From: Synergistaceae bacterium
Lineage (GTDB): Bacteria > Synergistota > Synergistia > Synergistales > Synergistaceae
DNA length: 64,000 nucleotides
Reading direction: 5' to 3'
NCBI GenBank assembly: GCA_030523725.1
Contig: JAUNHV010000001.1
Span: 62,001 to 126,000, forward strand
A program made the translations under genes and the position numbers. This document shows, in pieces, positions 33,133 through 42,526 of the stretch. How positions within the stretch are numbered: the stretch's first letter is position 1; each line of letters starts with the position of its first letter. The notes beneath the pieces were generated by a model that had not been told where the DNA came from, searched no databases, and saw only the letters and a list, made by a program, of their open reading frames with translations.

Positions 33133-33888
33133 TTATATTAAAAATTTATTTGTTATAAGCCAATTTACAGATGGTTCTGCATGCATTGTTTCTATTGTGT
33201 AGGTGGCATTTGGGCAAAGTGCTTCTGCCTCTGTTAGAAAATTTGCTATGTTAATATTTCCCTCTGCCAGATTTTTGTGTGTGTCGTATTCTCCATTGTT
33301 GTTGTGTATGTGAAAGTGTGATAGGTATTTTGATTCCTGCTTCAGCCAATCAAAGGCATTAATTTTAGAAACTGAGTTTGCGTGTCCTATGTCTAAGCAA
33401 AGGCGAAGCCTCTCATCATTGATGGCCGAAACCACTTCAACTAGTGGAGAAGGATCTATATCCACCATATTTTCCACATAATAGTGGATGTCAAGCGGTT
33501 TGTTGGCCAAAAATTCTTTCCAGAATGCTATTGTCTTTTCAATATACCAATCATTAAAATATAACTGTGGAATATGCCCTGAGTGAACTACGATATTTTT
33601 AACACCAAGCGATGATGATATATTGGTTGCTTGGTTTAATCTTTTATGAACAAGTTCCACTGCTAAAGGGTCAATTGCGGCGGGATAAAGCTCATTAAAA
33701 GGTGCATGGAAGAAAAAATTTTGGGTTGATTTCATTTTTTCTCGCACGTTTTTTAGCGTTACGTTGTAGTTTTTGTCCATATTTATTGCTGTACAAAATT
33801 CTGTCAATTCTAGCCCAAGACCATAATTTTTGGCTACTTGTGGGGCGTCATCTGCAATTGTTGAAATAAAAAGTTTTTTTCTTTTCAT
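33133..33888 (-). CDS. Sugar phosphate isomerase/epimerase-like TIM-barrel protein in the cobalamin operon
   Basis: 251-residue protein of the xylose isomerase-like/AP endonuclease 2 superfamily. Barrel strands with likely metal ligands are visible: NFFFHAPFNELYP, NIVVHSGHIPQ, IHYYVENM, LRLCLDIGHAN and SHFHIHNNNGEYDTH, ending in TIETMH. These His, Glu and Asp residues resemble the divalent-metal centre of the family. It is the first gene of the operon with cobT, cobU and cobS, which suggests a part in cobalamin or lower-ligand metabolism, but the reaction is not known to me. GAGG precedes the ATG. Confidence 0.78.
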   Translation of the reverse strand: MKRKKLFISTIADDAPQVAKNYGLGLELTEFCTAINMDKNYNVTLKNVREKMKSTQNFFFHAPFNELYPAAIDPLAVELVHKRLNQATNISSSLGVKNIVVHSGHIPQLYFNDWYIEKTIAFWKEFLANKPLDIHYYVENMVDIDPSPLVEVVSAINDERLRLCLDIGHANSVSKINAFDWLKQESKYLSHFHIHNNNGEYDTHKNLAEGNINIANFLTEAEALCPNATYTIETMHAEPSVNWLITNKFLI

Positions 33889-33920
33889 GTTAGTTTGCCT
33901 CTTTCTTACTAACGTGTGAA

Positions 33921-33983
33921 ATTATAACATTTTTTATCGTAGGCGATAAAATATTTTGTATTTCAATACCTTTGCTGTATAAT
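33921..33983. promoter_or_regulatory. Divergent promoters with a shared operator-like dyad
   Basis: Plus strand: TTGTAT (33956-33961), 16 nt, TATAAT (33978-33983), for the nifU-like/phoH operon. Minus strand: TTATCG (33949-33944), 17 nt, TATAAT (33926-33921), for the cobalamin operon. A perfect 8+8 dyad TTTTATCG-TAGG-CGATAAAA (33932-33951) overlaps the minus -35 and abuts the plus -35. Confidence 0.6.
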
Positions 33984-34015
33984 ACACGGTAAATTGATAA
34001 ATTGAGGTGTTTGTC

Positions 34016-34249
34016 ATGACTGTAGAAGAAAATATTAAAAAAGTTTTGGCAGAGCACATTACACCAGTGCTTCAAACGCATGGTGGTGATTGCCAATTTA
34101 TAAAATTTGATGAGCAAACTGGTATTCTCTATGTTTCTTTGGTTGGTGCATGTGGTACTTGTCCCTATGCACAAGAGACACTAAGAATGACAGTTGAGCA
34201 AACAATTACAAATTTTATTCCAGAAGTTAAAGAAGTCGCTAGAGCGTGA
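34016..34249 (+). CDS. NifU C-terminal domain-type Fe-S scaffold protein
   Basis: 77-residue single NifU-like domain that can hold or transfer an iron-sulfur cluster. The motifs are LQTHGGDCQFI and VGACGTCPYAQETLRMTVE, with the CxxC cluster ligands. The ATG at 34016 follows TGAGGTG. It heads the phoH-era-glyQS operon, and the phoH GTG start overlaps its stop (GTGA). Close Firmicute relatives are often annotated as NifU family or Nfu-like; the client protein is unknown. Confidence 0.87.
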   Translation: MTVEENIKKVLAEHITPVLQTHGGDCQFIKFDEQTGILYVSLVGACGTCPYAQETLRMTVEQTITNFIPEVKEVARA

Positions 34250-35301
34250 AGAATTCGAAAAAAAATACATCAGGAACAAAAAAGAGCTCTGAAAATTCTT
34301 TGTCTAAGCGTGATATGGGCATATTTATTCCTGCTAATTCTTTAACATCTGATGAGGCTGTTATTGTTCGCTTACTTGCTGAGAATAATGGCATTTTGTC
34401 ATTGATTGAAAAAGAATTTTCATGTCATATCTTTTCTCGCGGTGACAAAATCACCATAGAGTCTAAAAATCCTGAAATTGTGCCAAAGATTAAGTCAGTT
34501 TTACAGCAATTTGCTGATCGTATTTCAGTAGGTCAAAATCTTGGTATAGCAGAGGTTCGTTATGCATTAAACGCAATCAAGGCAGGAGAAGTACCAGATT
34601 TAAAGAAACTCTACAATGATGTTGTTTGTGTAAATAACAGAGGACAAGGAATTCGTCCTTATACGGAGGGGCAAAGTCGTTACATAGATTCCATTAGAAA
34701 TAATGATATAACATTTGTCATTGGTCCAGCTGGCACAGGTAAAACTTATCTTGCAGCTGCACAAGCGGTTGCTATGCTTAAAACTCACCAGGTAAGCCGC
34801 ATAATTTTGGTGCGACCTGTCGTTGAGGCAGGGGAGAGGCTTGGGTATTTACCTGGAGATTTGAATGAAAAAATTTCTCCCTATCTGCGTCCGCTTTTCG
34901 ATTCTTTCTATGAATTATTTCCAAATGATAAATTTGAAAGATTTTTTGAAAAGGGAATTATTGAGCTTGCACCACTTGCCTATATGCGAGGTAGGACTTT
35001 GAATGATAGCTTTATCATTTTAGATGAAGCCCAAAATACAACACCTGAACAGATGAAAATGTTTTTAACCCGATTAGGATTTGGTTCAAAGGCTGTTGTT
35101 ACTGGCGATATTACTCAGGTAGATCTTCCCAATCAGGCCAAGTCTGGTTTGAAGTTGATAGATAAAATTTTAACAGGTGTTCCAAAAATTGCTTTTGTTT
35201 ATTTGAATGAGGTAGATATTATACGTCATGAGACGGTTGCACGTATCGTAAAGGCATATGAAAAATATGAAAAAACTAATAGCGTTTATTTTAACAATTA
35301 A
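34246..35301 (+). CDS. phoH: PhoH family ATPase
   Basis: 351-residue PhoH/PhoL-type P-loop ATPase linked to RNA metabolism. An N-terminal KH-like/R3H-type region of about 100 residues is followed by the ATPase core with Walker A IGPAGTGKTYLAA (about 158-170), RPVVEAGERLGYLPG, and Walker B FIILDEAQNTTPEQM. The GTG start overlaps the upstream stop. Its position ahead of pgpH, ybeY and era is the usual Firmicute order, consistent with a role with YbeY in ribosome and RNA quality control. Confidence 0.93.
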   Translation: MKNSKKNTSGTKKSSENSLSKRDMGIFIPANSLTSDEAVIVRLLAENNGILSLIEKEFSCHIFSRGDKITIESKNPEIVPKIKSVLQQFADRISVGQNLGIAEVRYALNAIKAGEVPDLKKLYNDVVCVNNRGQGIRPYTEGQSRYIDSIRNNDITFVIGPAGTGKTYLAAAQAVAMLKTHQVSRIILVRPVVEAGERLGYLPGDLNEKISPYLRPLFDSFYELFPNDKFERFFEKGIIELAPLAYMRGRTLNDSFIILDEAQNTTPEQMKMFLTRLGFGSKAVVTGDITQVDLPNQAKSGLKLIDKILTGVPKIAFVYLNEVDIIRHETVARIVKAYEKYEKTNSVYFNN

Positions 35302-37390
35302 AAATAGTATTATAAAATATTACAGGGAGTCACTGGAAGTTGAAAATCGTCCTTATGTTTATTTCAGGTTGATTGTTTTGCTTTCAGTGGTTTTTCTTGT
35401 TATAGCACACTGGTATATGACTGATGTTAAAGTAAAATTTAGGGTAGGATATCCTGCGCCACTTAATTATTATGCAAAAGTTGAAACGAATTATTATGAC
35501 AGAGATGCTACGCAGAAATTGCGTGATGAGGCTGAACTCAGAATAGTCAAAGTTATGGTTAGAGGTGGAGATGCCAATAGCAAATTACAAGAGAAGATAA
35601 AGTTAATTGATAACGATGCATTAAACGAAGTTTTTTCTCCAGAGTTAGTTAAAGTCATTAGAAATAAAAGTAAAAAAGAACAAAGAAAATTATCAGCAGT
35701 AACAATTGATTTACTTAAAAATCTAAGTCTAGAGGATTCAGAAGAAACAGCTCAGTCCAGGGCTATCTGGAAAGCACTGGATGCAAACAAACACTTAACT
35801 CGATCAGAAAAAAACATTGTTTTTCAGATGTGTGAAGGGCTAATTGTTTCAACTTATGAAGCTGACCCAAATTTGTTGGAAAATCTTAGAGACAATGTCT
35901 CACAACAAATCCCATTGATCAGTCGACATTTTGAACCTGGTGATTTGCTAGTTGCTAAGGGCACCATAATTACTAGGGATCTTAAGCATATACTAGCTTT
36001 TAACGGTTTCCGTGAAACGAAATTCCCATATACTTTATTGATCATTACTTTTTTGGTTGTTTATATTTGGACTTTTTTCCCTATTTTATTAGAAAAAAAG
36101 TTGGAAATTAATTTGCCAATGAGCAAATGGCTTTACATAGCCACAATGTTAGCAATTCATTGGGGGATAGAGCTTATCGCATGTCGTACGGTGCTGTATC
36201 GTTGTTTTTCATTAGTGGGGCTTACTAGCTTCCTTTTTCTTACATTGCAACCGGAGCTGTCATACAATATTGTACTGGGAAGTGCTACCATCTCATTGTT
36301 GCTCTTTTTCGAATATGATAGTTGTCTGCTTGCTATTATAAGTGCTACTCTGGGCTATATCATTTTGTCTCGATCTATACCATTTGTACGTAGAAGTGTT
36401 ATTTGGTTTAGAGTAGCTACCTTTTCGCTTTTTGTCTCTGCAATTTACATGCTTATATTTTTACCTTTAAGTGCTATGCGCCCTACATTCGAGCTTATAG
36501 TTGCTCCGGTTATATCTGCACTTTTTTGGGCAATTTGGGTTGTGGCTGGACTTCCGTTAGTTGAAACTATTTTTGGAATAATAACGCCATTTAAGCTATT
36601 GGAGCTGTCATCTATGTCGCAACCAATCTTCAAACGGCTTCAGCTAGAAGCACCTGGAACTTATAATCATACCTTGGCTGTTGCAAATTTATCAGAGAGC
36701 GTGGCAGAACAGCTAGGACTGAATGCGCTTTTGGTGAAAGTGGGAGCATTGTTTCATGATATTGGCAAATTAAAATGCCCAGCTTATTTTGTTGAAAATC
36801 AACCAAGAGATAATAATGTTCATGATGATTTATCACCGGTAATGTCTGCAAAAATTTTAATTAGCCATGTGAAAAATGGCTATGAAATGGCAAAGGAGCT
36901 TAAGCTACCATCAGAGGTTTGTAACCTTATAATTCAACATCACGGAACGACCTTCCTTTCTTATTTTTACGAAAAAGCTCAAGCATTAAATATTGAAGTT
37001 GAAAAAAAAGATTTTATCTATCCTGGTCCAAAACCACAGTCAAAAGAGGCTGCTCTTCTTATGATTATTGATTCAGTTGAAGCAGCCTTAAAAGGTGATA
37101 CATCCGGATTGGAAACAAAAGATGATCTTTACAACTTTATAAAGAAAATAATTGCATCCAAGATTGAAGCATATCAATTTGATCGTGTTGACTTTACATT
37201 AAAAGATTTAAATACAATTTGTCAATTATTAGCTGACAATTATGTAAGCATTAATTACTCAAGACATGTTAAGTCTATCTCGGAATTGGTGTCAGACAAA
37301 ATATTGAAAAATGAAGTTTCTAATGCGAAAAATGTTGTAAATGCTACTAAAGCTGCAGAAGATACTGAGGACGTTGCAGATGAACTTTGA
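35258..37390 (+). CDS. pgpH: PgpH-type 7TM-HD domain c-di-AMP phosphodiesterase
   Basis: 710-residue membrane protein: one N-terminal helix, an extracytoplasmic 7TMR-HDED domain of about 220 residues, seven transmembrane helices (about 265-450), then a cytoplasmic HD domain. The metal-binding HD pair is in GALFHDIGKLKCP (about 495-507), preceded by PGTYNHTLAVANL and followed by IIQHHGTT and a late MIIDSVEAA aspartate. PgpH proteins degrade the second messenger c-di-AMP. The ATG at 35258 (AAAGG upstream) overlaps phoH by 44 nt; a second ATG nine bases downstream is possible. Confidence 0.92.
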   Translation: MKNMKKLIAFILTIKNSIIKYYRESLEVENRPYVYFRLIVLLSVVFLVIAHWYMTDVKVKFRVGYPAPLNYYAKVETNYYDRDATQKLRDEAELRIVKVMVRGGDANSKLQEKIKLIDNDALNEVFSPELVKVIRNKSKKEQRKLSAVTIDLLKNLSLEDSEETAQSRAIWKALDANKHLTRSEKNIVFQMCEGLIVSTYEADPNLLENLRDNVSQQIPLISRHFEPGDLLVAKGTIITRDLKHILAFNGFRETKFPYTLLIITFLVVYIWTFFPILLEKKLEINLPMSKWLYIATMLAIHWGIELIACRTVLYRCFSLVGLTSFLFLTLQPELSYNIVLGSATISLLLFFEYDSCLLAIISATLGYIILSRSIPFVRRSVIWFRVATFSLFVSAIYMLIFLPLSAMRPTFELIVAPVISALFWAIWVVAGLPLVETIFGIITPFKLLELSSMSQPIFKRLQLEAPGTYNHTLAVANLSESVAEQLGLNALLVKVGALFHDIGKLKCPAYFVENQPRDNNVHDDLSPVMSAKILISHVKNGYEMAKELKLPSEVCNLIIQHHGTTFLSYFYEKAQALNIEVEKKDFIYPGPKPQSKEAALLMIIDSVEAALKGDTSGLETKDDLYNFIKKIIASKIEAYQFDRVDFTLKDLNTICQLLADNYVSINYSRHVKSISELVSDKILKNEVSNAKNVVNATKAAEDTEDVADEL

Positions 37391-37874
37391 AATAATAGAG
37401 GGTGAGGTTACTGATAGCGAAAATTTTGCACTTGATAAATCTGATCTTGCAACTTTATCAAGAGTATTTAGAGATTATTTGTTCGTAAATGATGTTTTAC
37501 CATCTGGTGTTATTGCTGTTCAGTTAGTTCTGTCTATTTCTTCTGAAAAAGAAATGACAAAAATAAATAAGCGTTTTCGTCATATATCTAGACCGACTGA
37601 TGTTCTTTCTTTTCCTCTTTGGGAAAATTCCTCGTGGAAAAATGCACCAGAGCTTTGGTCTGAATTACCTCTAGGTGACATTTTTATTTGTCCGCTGCAA
37701 GTAAGAAAATGTGCAGAAGAAAATTTAACCTCTGAACGTCAAGAAACTGTGCTTGATTTGTGTCACGGTTTTTTACATTTAATCGGACATGATCATCTGG
37801 AAGAATCTGAAAAGCAAATTATGTGGCAAGAGCAAGATAAACTCTTAGCAAGGTTTTTTTCTAATAATGAATGA
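37380..37874 (+). CDS. ybeY: Endoribonuclease YbeY
   Basis: 164-residue zinc-dependent YbeY, needed for 16S rRNA 3'-end maturation and ribosome quality control. The H3XH5XH zinc motif is HGFLHLIGHDH (about residue 129), and RPTDVLSFPL precedes it as usual. The ATG at 37380 was chosen because conserved sequence starts there; it overlaps the pgpH end by 11 nt. It overlaps era by 8 nt. Confidence 0.94.
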   Translation: MNFEIIEGEVTDSENFALDKSDLATLSRVFRDYLFVNDVLPSGVIAVQLVLSISSEKEMTKINKRFRHISRPTDVLSFPLWENSSWKNAPELWSELPLGDIFICPLQVRKCAEENLTSERQETVLDLCHGFLHLIGHDHLEESEKQIMWQEQDKLLARFFSNNE

Positions 37875-38799
37875 TAATATTAATCAAAATGGACTAGTAA
37901 ATTTTAGAGCGGGTTTTGTGGCAATACTAGGAAGACCAAATGTAGGAAAATCTTCTTATATCAATGTTCTGTTGGGCGAACACATACTAGCAGTTTCTGA
38001 AAAGCCGCAAACTACACGTAATTCTTTACGGTGTATATATACTGATGCCACCAAACAAATAGTATTTGTTGATACTCCCGGCATTCATGTGCCAAAGCAT
38101 GCCTTGGGTGAATTTATGATAAAGGAAGCAGAAGACGCTCTTTCATGTGTAGATGCTGTTTGTTATGTTGTTGAAGCAACAGATAGGTCAATTAGTGAAA
38201 AAGATCACATGATAATTGCTGCTCTTAAGGAAATGCATTGTCCTGTAATTTTACTAGTCAATAAGGTTGACAAATTAACCAAAATCGCTGATTGGCAAAA
38301 GGTCGTAGATGTATATAACAAAGAGCTGAATATAAAGGATTCTTTATGTGTGTCTGCAAAAAATGAAATCGGAATAAGAGAATCTGCAGAAGCAATAGCT
38401 AAATTTTTACCAATCCAACCTGCAATTTATCCTAGTGACATGCTTATGGACTCTACTGAAAGATTTCTCGTAGCTGAGATAATTCGTGAAAGTATATTTA
38501 CTCACACAAGGGAAGAAGTGCCTCATAATGTAGCGGTAGTTATTGATGAATTTAAAAGTCCCGACGAATATGATGTCAATATTGCTACTATTAGAGCTAC
38601 AATTATCGTTGCGCGTCCTGGTCAAAAAGCAATTCTTATTGGTCATGCGGGTTCCATGTTAAAAGAAATTGGTACTGATGCAAGAGAAAAGCTAGAGAAG
38701 CAACTTGGATATAAAATTTTCCTAAGCCTTTGGGTAAAGGTAAAGCCAGATTGGCAAAAAAAAGTTGAGGAACTGCGTCATTTAGGGTACGTGTTGTGA
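37867..38799 (+). CDS. era: GTPase Era
   Basis: 310-residue ribosome-assembly GTPase with an N-terminal G domain and a C-terminal KH domain that binds the 3' end of 16S rRNA. G1 is GRPNVGKSSYINV (about 22), G3 VDTPGIH, G4 LVNKVDKL, G5 VSAKNEIG. The KH signature GHAGSMLKEIGTDAREKLEKQ is intact. It overlaps ybeY upstream and recO downstream (GTGA). The dgkA and cdd genes often found between ybeY and era in other Firmicutes are absent. Confidence 0.96.
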   Translation: MNDNINQNGLVNFRAGFVAILGRPNVGKSSYINVLLGEHILAVSEKPQTTRNSLRCIYTDATKQIVFVDTPGIHVPKHALGEFMIKEAEDALSCVDAVCYVVEATDRSISEKDHMIIAALKEMHCPVILLVNKVDKLTKIADWQKVVDVYNKELNIKDSLCVSAKNEIGIRESAEAIAKFLPIQPAIYPSDMLMDSTERFLVAEIIRESIFTHTREEVPHNVAVVIDEFKSPDEYDVNIATIRATIIVARPGQKAILIGHAGSMLKEIGTDAREKLEKQLGYKIFLSLWVKVKPDWQKKVEELRHLGYVL

Positions 38800-39491
38800 T
38801 AGATTTACCTCAGGGTGACTATATATATAAGGGAACTGTCCTGAAACAAAACAGGGATAGTGAAGCACTTTTGGTATTCTTGATGGACATCGGAAAAACT
38901 TGGATTTTTGTTCAAGGCAAGGGGCGTAACAGATTCCTTGGCGCAACAGAACCAATGATCTGGGGCGAATTTAATGTATATAAAAATTCGCATGGATTGT
39001 TTCTTAAAAATGTAAATATAAAGAACGATTTTCTCTCGTTAAGACAGAGTGCGACTAGTCTTTATCTTGCAACAAGGATATATAGCTTGCTTGCGGATAG
39101 ACTTCCACTTGAAATAAAGAACAATCGATTATTACAGAGCCTCTATGATACACTTACCTTGATAGATGAAGGAGCTACAGGTGAAGCTACATACTTTAGG
39201 TTTGTTGCAAAGTTTCTTTCTTACTATGGCATAATGCCGTCATTTCACGTTTGCACTAATTGCGGTCGTGCAATACACGGTGTTGCACATCTGTCTAGTC
39301 AAGGCATATTCTGTGGCAAGTGTGCAAGTTTTAGTGACTTGCCGTTAGAGTTGAATGATTTGTTAGATATGCATAAAGCATTATGCCTAGATCACAACGA
39401 TTTTGTTAGTTGGTGTAAATCAGCCAATTACACTAAAAAATTAAGCAAGTGTTCGGAAATATTAGAAAAATATTTTGAAAGATTGAAATAG
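38796..39491 (+). CDS. recO: DNA repair protein RecO
   Basis: 231-residue RecO, which loads RecA with RecF/RecR. It has an N-terminal OB-fold (KGTVLKQNRDSEALLVFL), a helical middle, and a C-terminal zinc-binding site CTNCGRAIHG with FCGKC. The GTG start overlaps the era stop by 4 nt. Position between era and glyQ is standard. Confidence 0.9.
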   Translation: MIDLPQGDYIYKGTVLKQNRDSEALLVFLMDIGKTWIFVQGKGRNRFLGATEPMIWGEFNVYKNSHGLFLKNVNIKNDFLSLRQSATSLYLATRIYSLLADRLPLEIKNNRLLQSLYDTLTLIDEGATGEATYFRFVAKFLSYYGIMPSFHVCTNCGRAIHGVAHLSSQGIFCGKCASFSDLPLELNDLLDMHKALCLDHNDFVSWCKSANYTKKLSKCSEILEKYFERLK

Positions 39492-39509
39492 AAATTGGAG
39501 GAGATAAAG

Positions 39510-40406
39510 TTGAATTTTCAAGACATTGTAATGAAGTTACAGAGTTATTGGGCTTCACAAGGTTGTGTCTTACAGCAGCCTTACGATCTTGAGGTTGGTG
39601 CGGGAACGATGAATCCTGCGACTACGCTTCGTGTGTTGGGACCTGAGCCGTGGCGTGTTGCATATGTTGAACCGTCTCGTCGTCCAACTGATGGGCGTTA
39701 TGGTGAAAATCCAAATAGGTTGCAGCATTATTATCAATACCAGGTAATTATTAAGCCTGCTCCTGCTAATATACAAGACCTATACATTGAAAGCTTGCGT
39801 GTGCTTGGAATTAAACCTGAAGAGCATGACATTCGTTTCGTAGAAGACGACTGGGAAAATCCAACCACTGGTGCTTGGGGACTCGGTTGGGAAGTTTGGC
39901 TAGATGGTATGGAGGTAACACAATTCACATATTTTCAGCAAATGGGTGGTGTTGATATGGAAGTTGTGCCAGCAGAAATCACCTATGGCATAGAACGAGT
40001 TGCAATGTTTGTTCAAGGTGTTAACAACGTTTATGATTTAGATTGGGTAGGCAATATTAAGTATGGTGATGTTCACCATCAAGGTGAGGTTGAGTATTCA
40101 ACCTACAATTTTGAAGTAGCAGATACTGAAATGCTTTTTGAATTATTTAACAAATTTGAGCAAGAGTCCAAAGCAGTCCTTGCTAAAGGTTTAGTTTTAC
40201 CAGCATATGACTATGTGCTAAAGTGCTCACATTCTTTTAACTTGCTTGATGCTAGAAATGCAATTAGCGTTACAGAAAGAACTAGCTACATAGGACGTGT
40301 TCGTGCACTTGCTTCTGCATGTTGTAAAGCCTATGTTGAGCAACGAAAAGAGATGGGCTATCCTCTAATGGGAAAATTTGATTCTTTTGAGAATGACGGT
40401 GAGTAA
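39510..40406 (+). CDS. glyQ: Glycyl-tRNA synthetase alpha subunit
   Basis: 298-residue catalytic subunit of the heterotetrameric bacterial GlyRS (alpha2beta2). The highly conserved block from [19 protein letters not shown] through [20 protein letters not shown] and [17 protein letters not shown] is intact. The start is a TTG at 39510, eight bases after GGAGG; it begins exactly at the conserved [10 protein letters not shown]. It is followed by glyS after one base. Confidence 0.96.
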   Translation: MNFQDIVMKLQSYWASQGCVLQQPYDLEVGAGTMNPATTLRVLGPEPWRVAYVEPSRRPTDGRYGENPNRLQHYYQYQVIIKPAPANIQDLYIESLRVLGIKPEEHDIRFVEDDWENPTTGAWGLGWEVWLDGMEVTQFTYFQQMGGVDMEVVPAEITYGIERVAMFVQGVNNVYDLDWVGNIKYGDVHHQGEVEYSTYNFEVADTEMLFELFNKFEQESKAVLAKGLVLPAYDYVLKCSHSFNLLDARNAISVTERTSYIGRVRALASACCKAYVEQRKEMGYPLMGKFDSFENDGE

Positions 40407-40407
40407 G

Positions 40408-42468
40408 ATGGCAGAGATACTTTTTGAAATAGGTACGGAAGAAATTCCAGCACGTTTTATGAAACAAACTTTATCTGAAATTGAAGCTACCTCAAAAGAG
40501 AAATTTGCTGAAGCAAGAATTGTGTATAAAGATTTGACAGTTAGATCAACACCTAGACGTCTTGTACTCCAAGTGCATGGTGTTTCTGCAACAACGGAGG
40601 CCGCAAAGGAGGTCTTCAAGGGACCCGCTGCTAAAGCCGCTTATGATGAATCAGGAAATTTTAGTAGAGCTGCTATTGGTTTTGCAAAAAGTAAAGGGCT
40701 TGAAGCAGCTGATTTGAAAATTGCAGACATAGCTGGGGGACAATATCTTGTTGCAGAGGTGGTAAAAGATGGCCAAGCCGTTGAAGGTCTTTTACCGGCA
40801 ATATTAAAAGAGCTAGCTGTAAGTCTTTCTTTCCCTAAAAATATGTATTGGAAAGAGAAAACTACGAAATTTGCGAGACCAGTCCGTTGGTTAGTTGCGT
40901 TATTTGATGATCACATAATTCCATTTGAATTTGCTGGACTAGCTACATCAAGATTTAGCCGAGGCCATCGTTTTATGGGATCGAAAAATGTTCAACTTGA
41001 TTTTGCTACTGATTATGATAGAAAAATGAAAGAAAATTTTGTTATCACGGATCCAGCTGAAAGAGCCAAAATGATACTGTCTGGCGTAGCTGATATTGAA
41101 AAAAAACTTGGAGCTAGAGTTTCTGTGGATCCTGATTTATTGCACGAGAATGTTCACTTAAATGAATATCCCGTCCCATTTTTGGGCACATTTGACAAAG
41201 AATTTCTTACTATTCCACAGGAAGTGTCCATTCTTTCTATGGCAACAAATCAAAAGTACTTCCCTGTTACGGATGATAAGGGCAAACTTATGCCATACTT
41301 TGTTGGTGTTTCAAATAACATAGCTAAGGACATGTCAGTTGTCCAAGATGGTAACGAGCGAGTTTTACGAGCTAGGTTATATGATGCACTATTCTTTTGG
41401 GATGAGGATGCTAAACGATCACTAGATGAAATGGCTGAAAGCTTAAAAAAAGTTACATATCAGCAGCAACTTGGAAGTCTTTATGACAAGGTTCAAAGAG
41501 TAAAAAAAATTGCTCTGTTTTTAGCAGAGCAACTGAATTTAAACATTTCTGGCGATATTCTTTCTCGTGCGTGCGATTTATCTAAGGCTGATTTAGTGTC
41601 TAATATGGTGTATGAGTTCTCTGATGTTCAGGGGGTTATGGGGAGAGAATATGCTCGTAGAGCGGGAGAAAAGGAAGAAGTTGCTCTTGCCCTTTATGAA
41701 CAGTATTTACCAAAACAAGCCGGTGGAGAATTACCCACACAAATTTATGGTGCTTTACTGGGTTTAGCAGAACGTTTTGATACATTAGTTTCAATTTACA
41801 AAATTGGAGCAGAGCCCACAAGTCAGGCAGACCCTTACGGACTTCGTCGTGCTGCTAGAACAATCAATGAGTTGGTCTGGGGACTTAACTTAGATGTGAA
41901 TCTTACTGAAGTATTTGATTTCGCGTCAGATTTGTTACATTTGGAAGGCGATCGACTCGATAAACTAGTATTGTTTATAAAACAAAGAACGCAAATTCAA
42001 TTAAAGGAGCGTGGATTGGTACAAAGTTCTATTACTTTGGCTTCAGAAACACAAGCTATGAAACCATTACAATTTTTGAAAATGGCATCTGTTTTTACTA
42101 AAAATGCAAATGATAAATGGTTTGAGGATCTCATAACTGCTGCAGTTCGTGTAAGAAATATTGTACTTAAACAATCTGTACTAAGTGATGTTGTTGATGA
42201 AGGGGTTTTTGTTCTTGACGAAGAAAAGAAGCTTTTCGGAGAATTAAAGAATGCTGATATGTCTGCTGACAAGGCAATTGTATTATGTGATTGGGAGACT
42301 TTAGCTAAGATAATGTCAGAGATGTCACCTGTAATTACAGACTTTTTTGATAAAGTGCTCGTCATGGATAAAGATGAAGCAATAAAACAAAATAGGCTGG
42401 CATTGCTAAAGGCATGTGATAGTTTCTTTGGAAAGATAGGTAACTTTTCACTGCTAAAGCAGAATTAG
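40408..42468 (+). CDS. glyS: Glycyl-tRNA synthetase beta subunit
   Basis: 686-residue beta subunit, which binds tRNA-Gly and stabilises the alpha subunit. LFEIGTEEIPARFM at the N-terminus, RFSRGHRFMG and the HD-like and anticodon-binding C-terminal regions (DPYGLRRAARTINEL) are typical. GGTGAG precedes the ATG at 40408. Last gene of the nifU-like-to-glyS operon, closed by a strong terminator. Confidence 0.95.
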   Translation: MAEILFEIGTEEIPARFMKQTLSEIEATSKEKFAEARIVYKDLTVRSTPRRLVLQVHGVSATTEAAKEVFKGPAAKAAYDESGNFSRAAIGFAKSKGLEAADLKIADIAGGQYLVAEVVKDGQAVEGLLPAILKELAVSLSFPKNMYWKEKTTKFARPVRWLVALFDDHIIPFEFAGLATSRFSRGHRFMGSKNVQLDFATDYDRKMKENFVITDPAERAKMILSGVADIEKKLGARVSVDPDLLHENVHLNEYPVPFLGTFDKEFLTIPQEVSILSMATNQKYFPVTDDKGKLMPYFVGVSNNIAKDMSVVQDGNERVLRARLYDALFFWDEDAKRSLDEMAESLKKVTYQQQLGSLYDKVQRVKKIALFLAEQLNLNISGDILSRACDLSKADLVSNMVYEFSDVQGVMGREYARRAGEKEEVALALYEQYLPKQAGGELPTQIYGALLGLAERFDTLVSIYKIGAEPTSQADPYGLRRAARTINELVWGLNLDVNLTEVFDFASDLLHLEGDRLDKLVLFIKQRTQIQLKERGLVQSSITLASETQAMKPLQFLKMASVFTKNANDKWFEDLITAAVRVRNIVLKQSVLSDVVDEGVFVLDEEKKLFGELKNADMSADKAIVLCDWETLAKIMSEMSPVITDFFDKVLVMDKDEAIKQNRLALLKACDSFFGKIGNFSLLKQN

Positions 42469-42477
42469 TTTTGCAAT

Positions 42478-42517
42478 AAACAAAAAGGATGAAGCGTGAG
42501 CTTCATCCTTTTGTTTA
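42478..42517 (+). terminator. Bidirectional terminator between glyS and ddl
   Basis: Long stem AAACAAAAAGGATGAAG / CTTCATCCTTTTGTTT around a 6-nt loop, with A/T-rich ends suitable for termination on both strands of the converging genes. Confidence 0.88.
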
Positions 42518-42526
42518 TTACTAGAA

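Noticed and set aside
33889-34015. Cobalamin riboswitch ahead of the cob operon
   Set aside because: The region is only about 130 nt, divergent, and has no B12-box-like sequence; a protein operator is more plausible.
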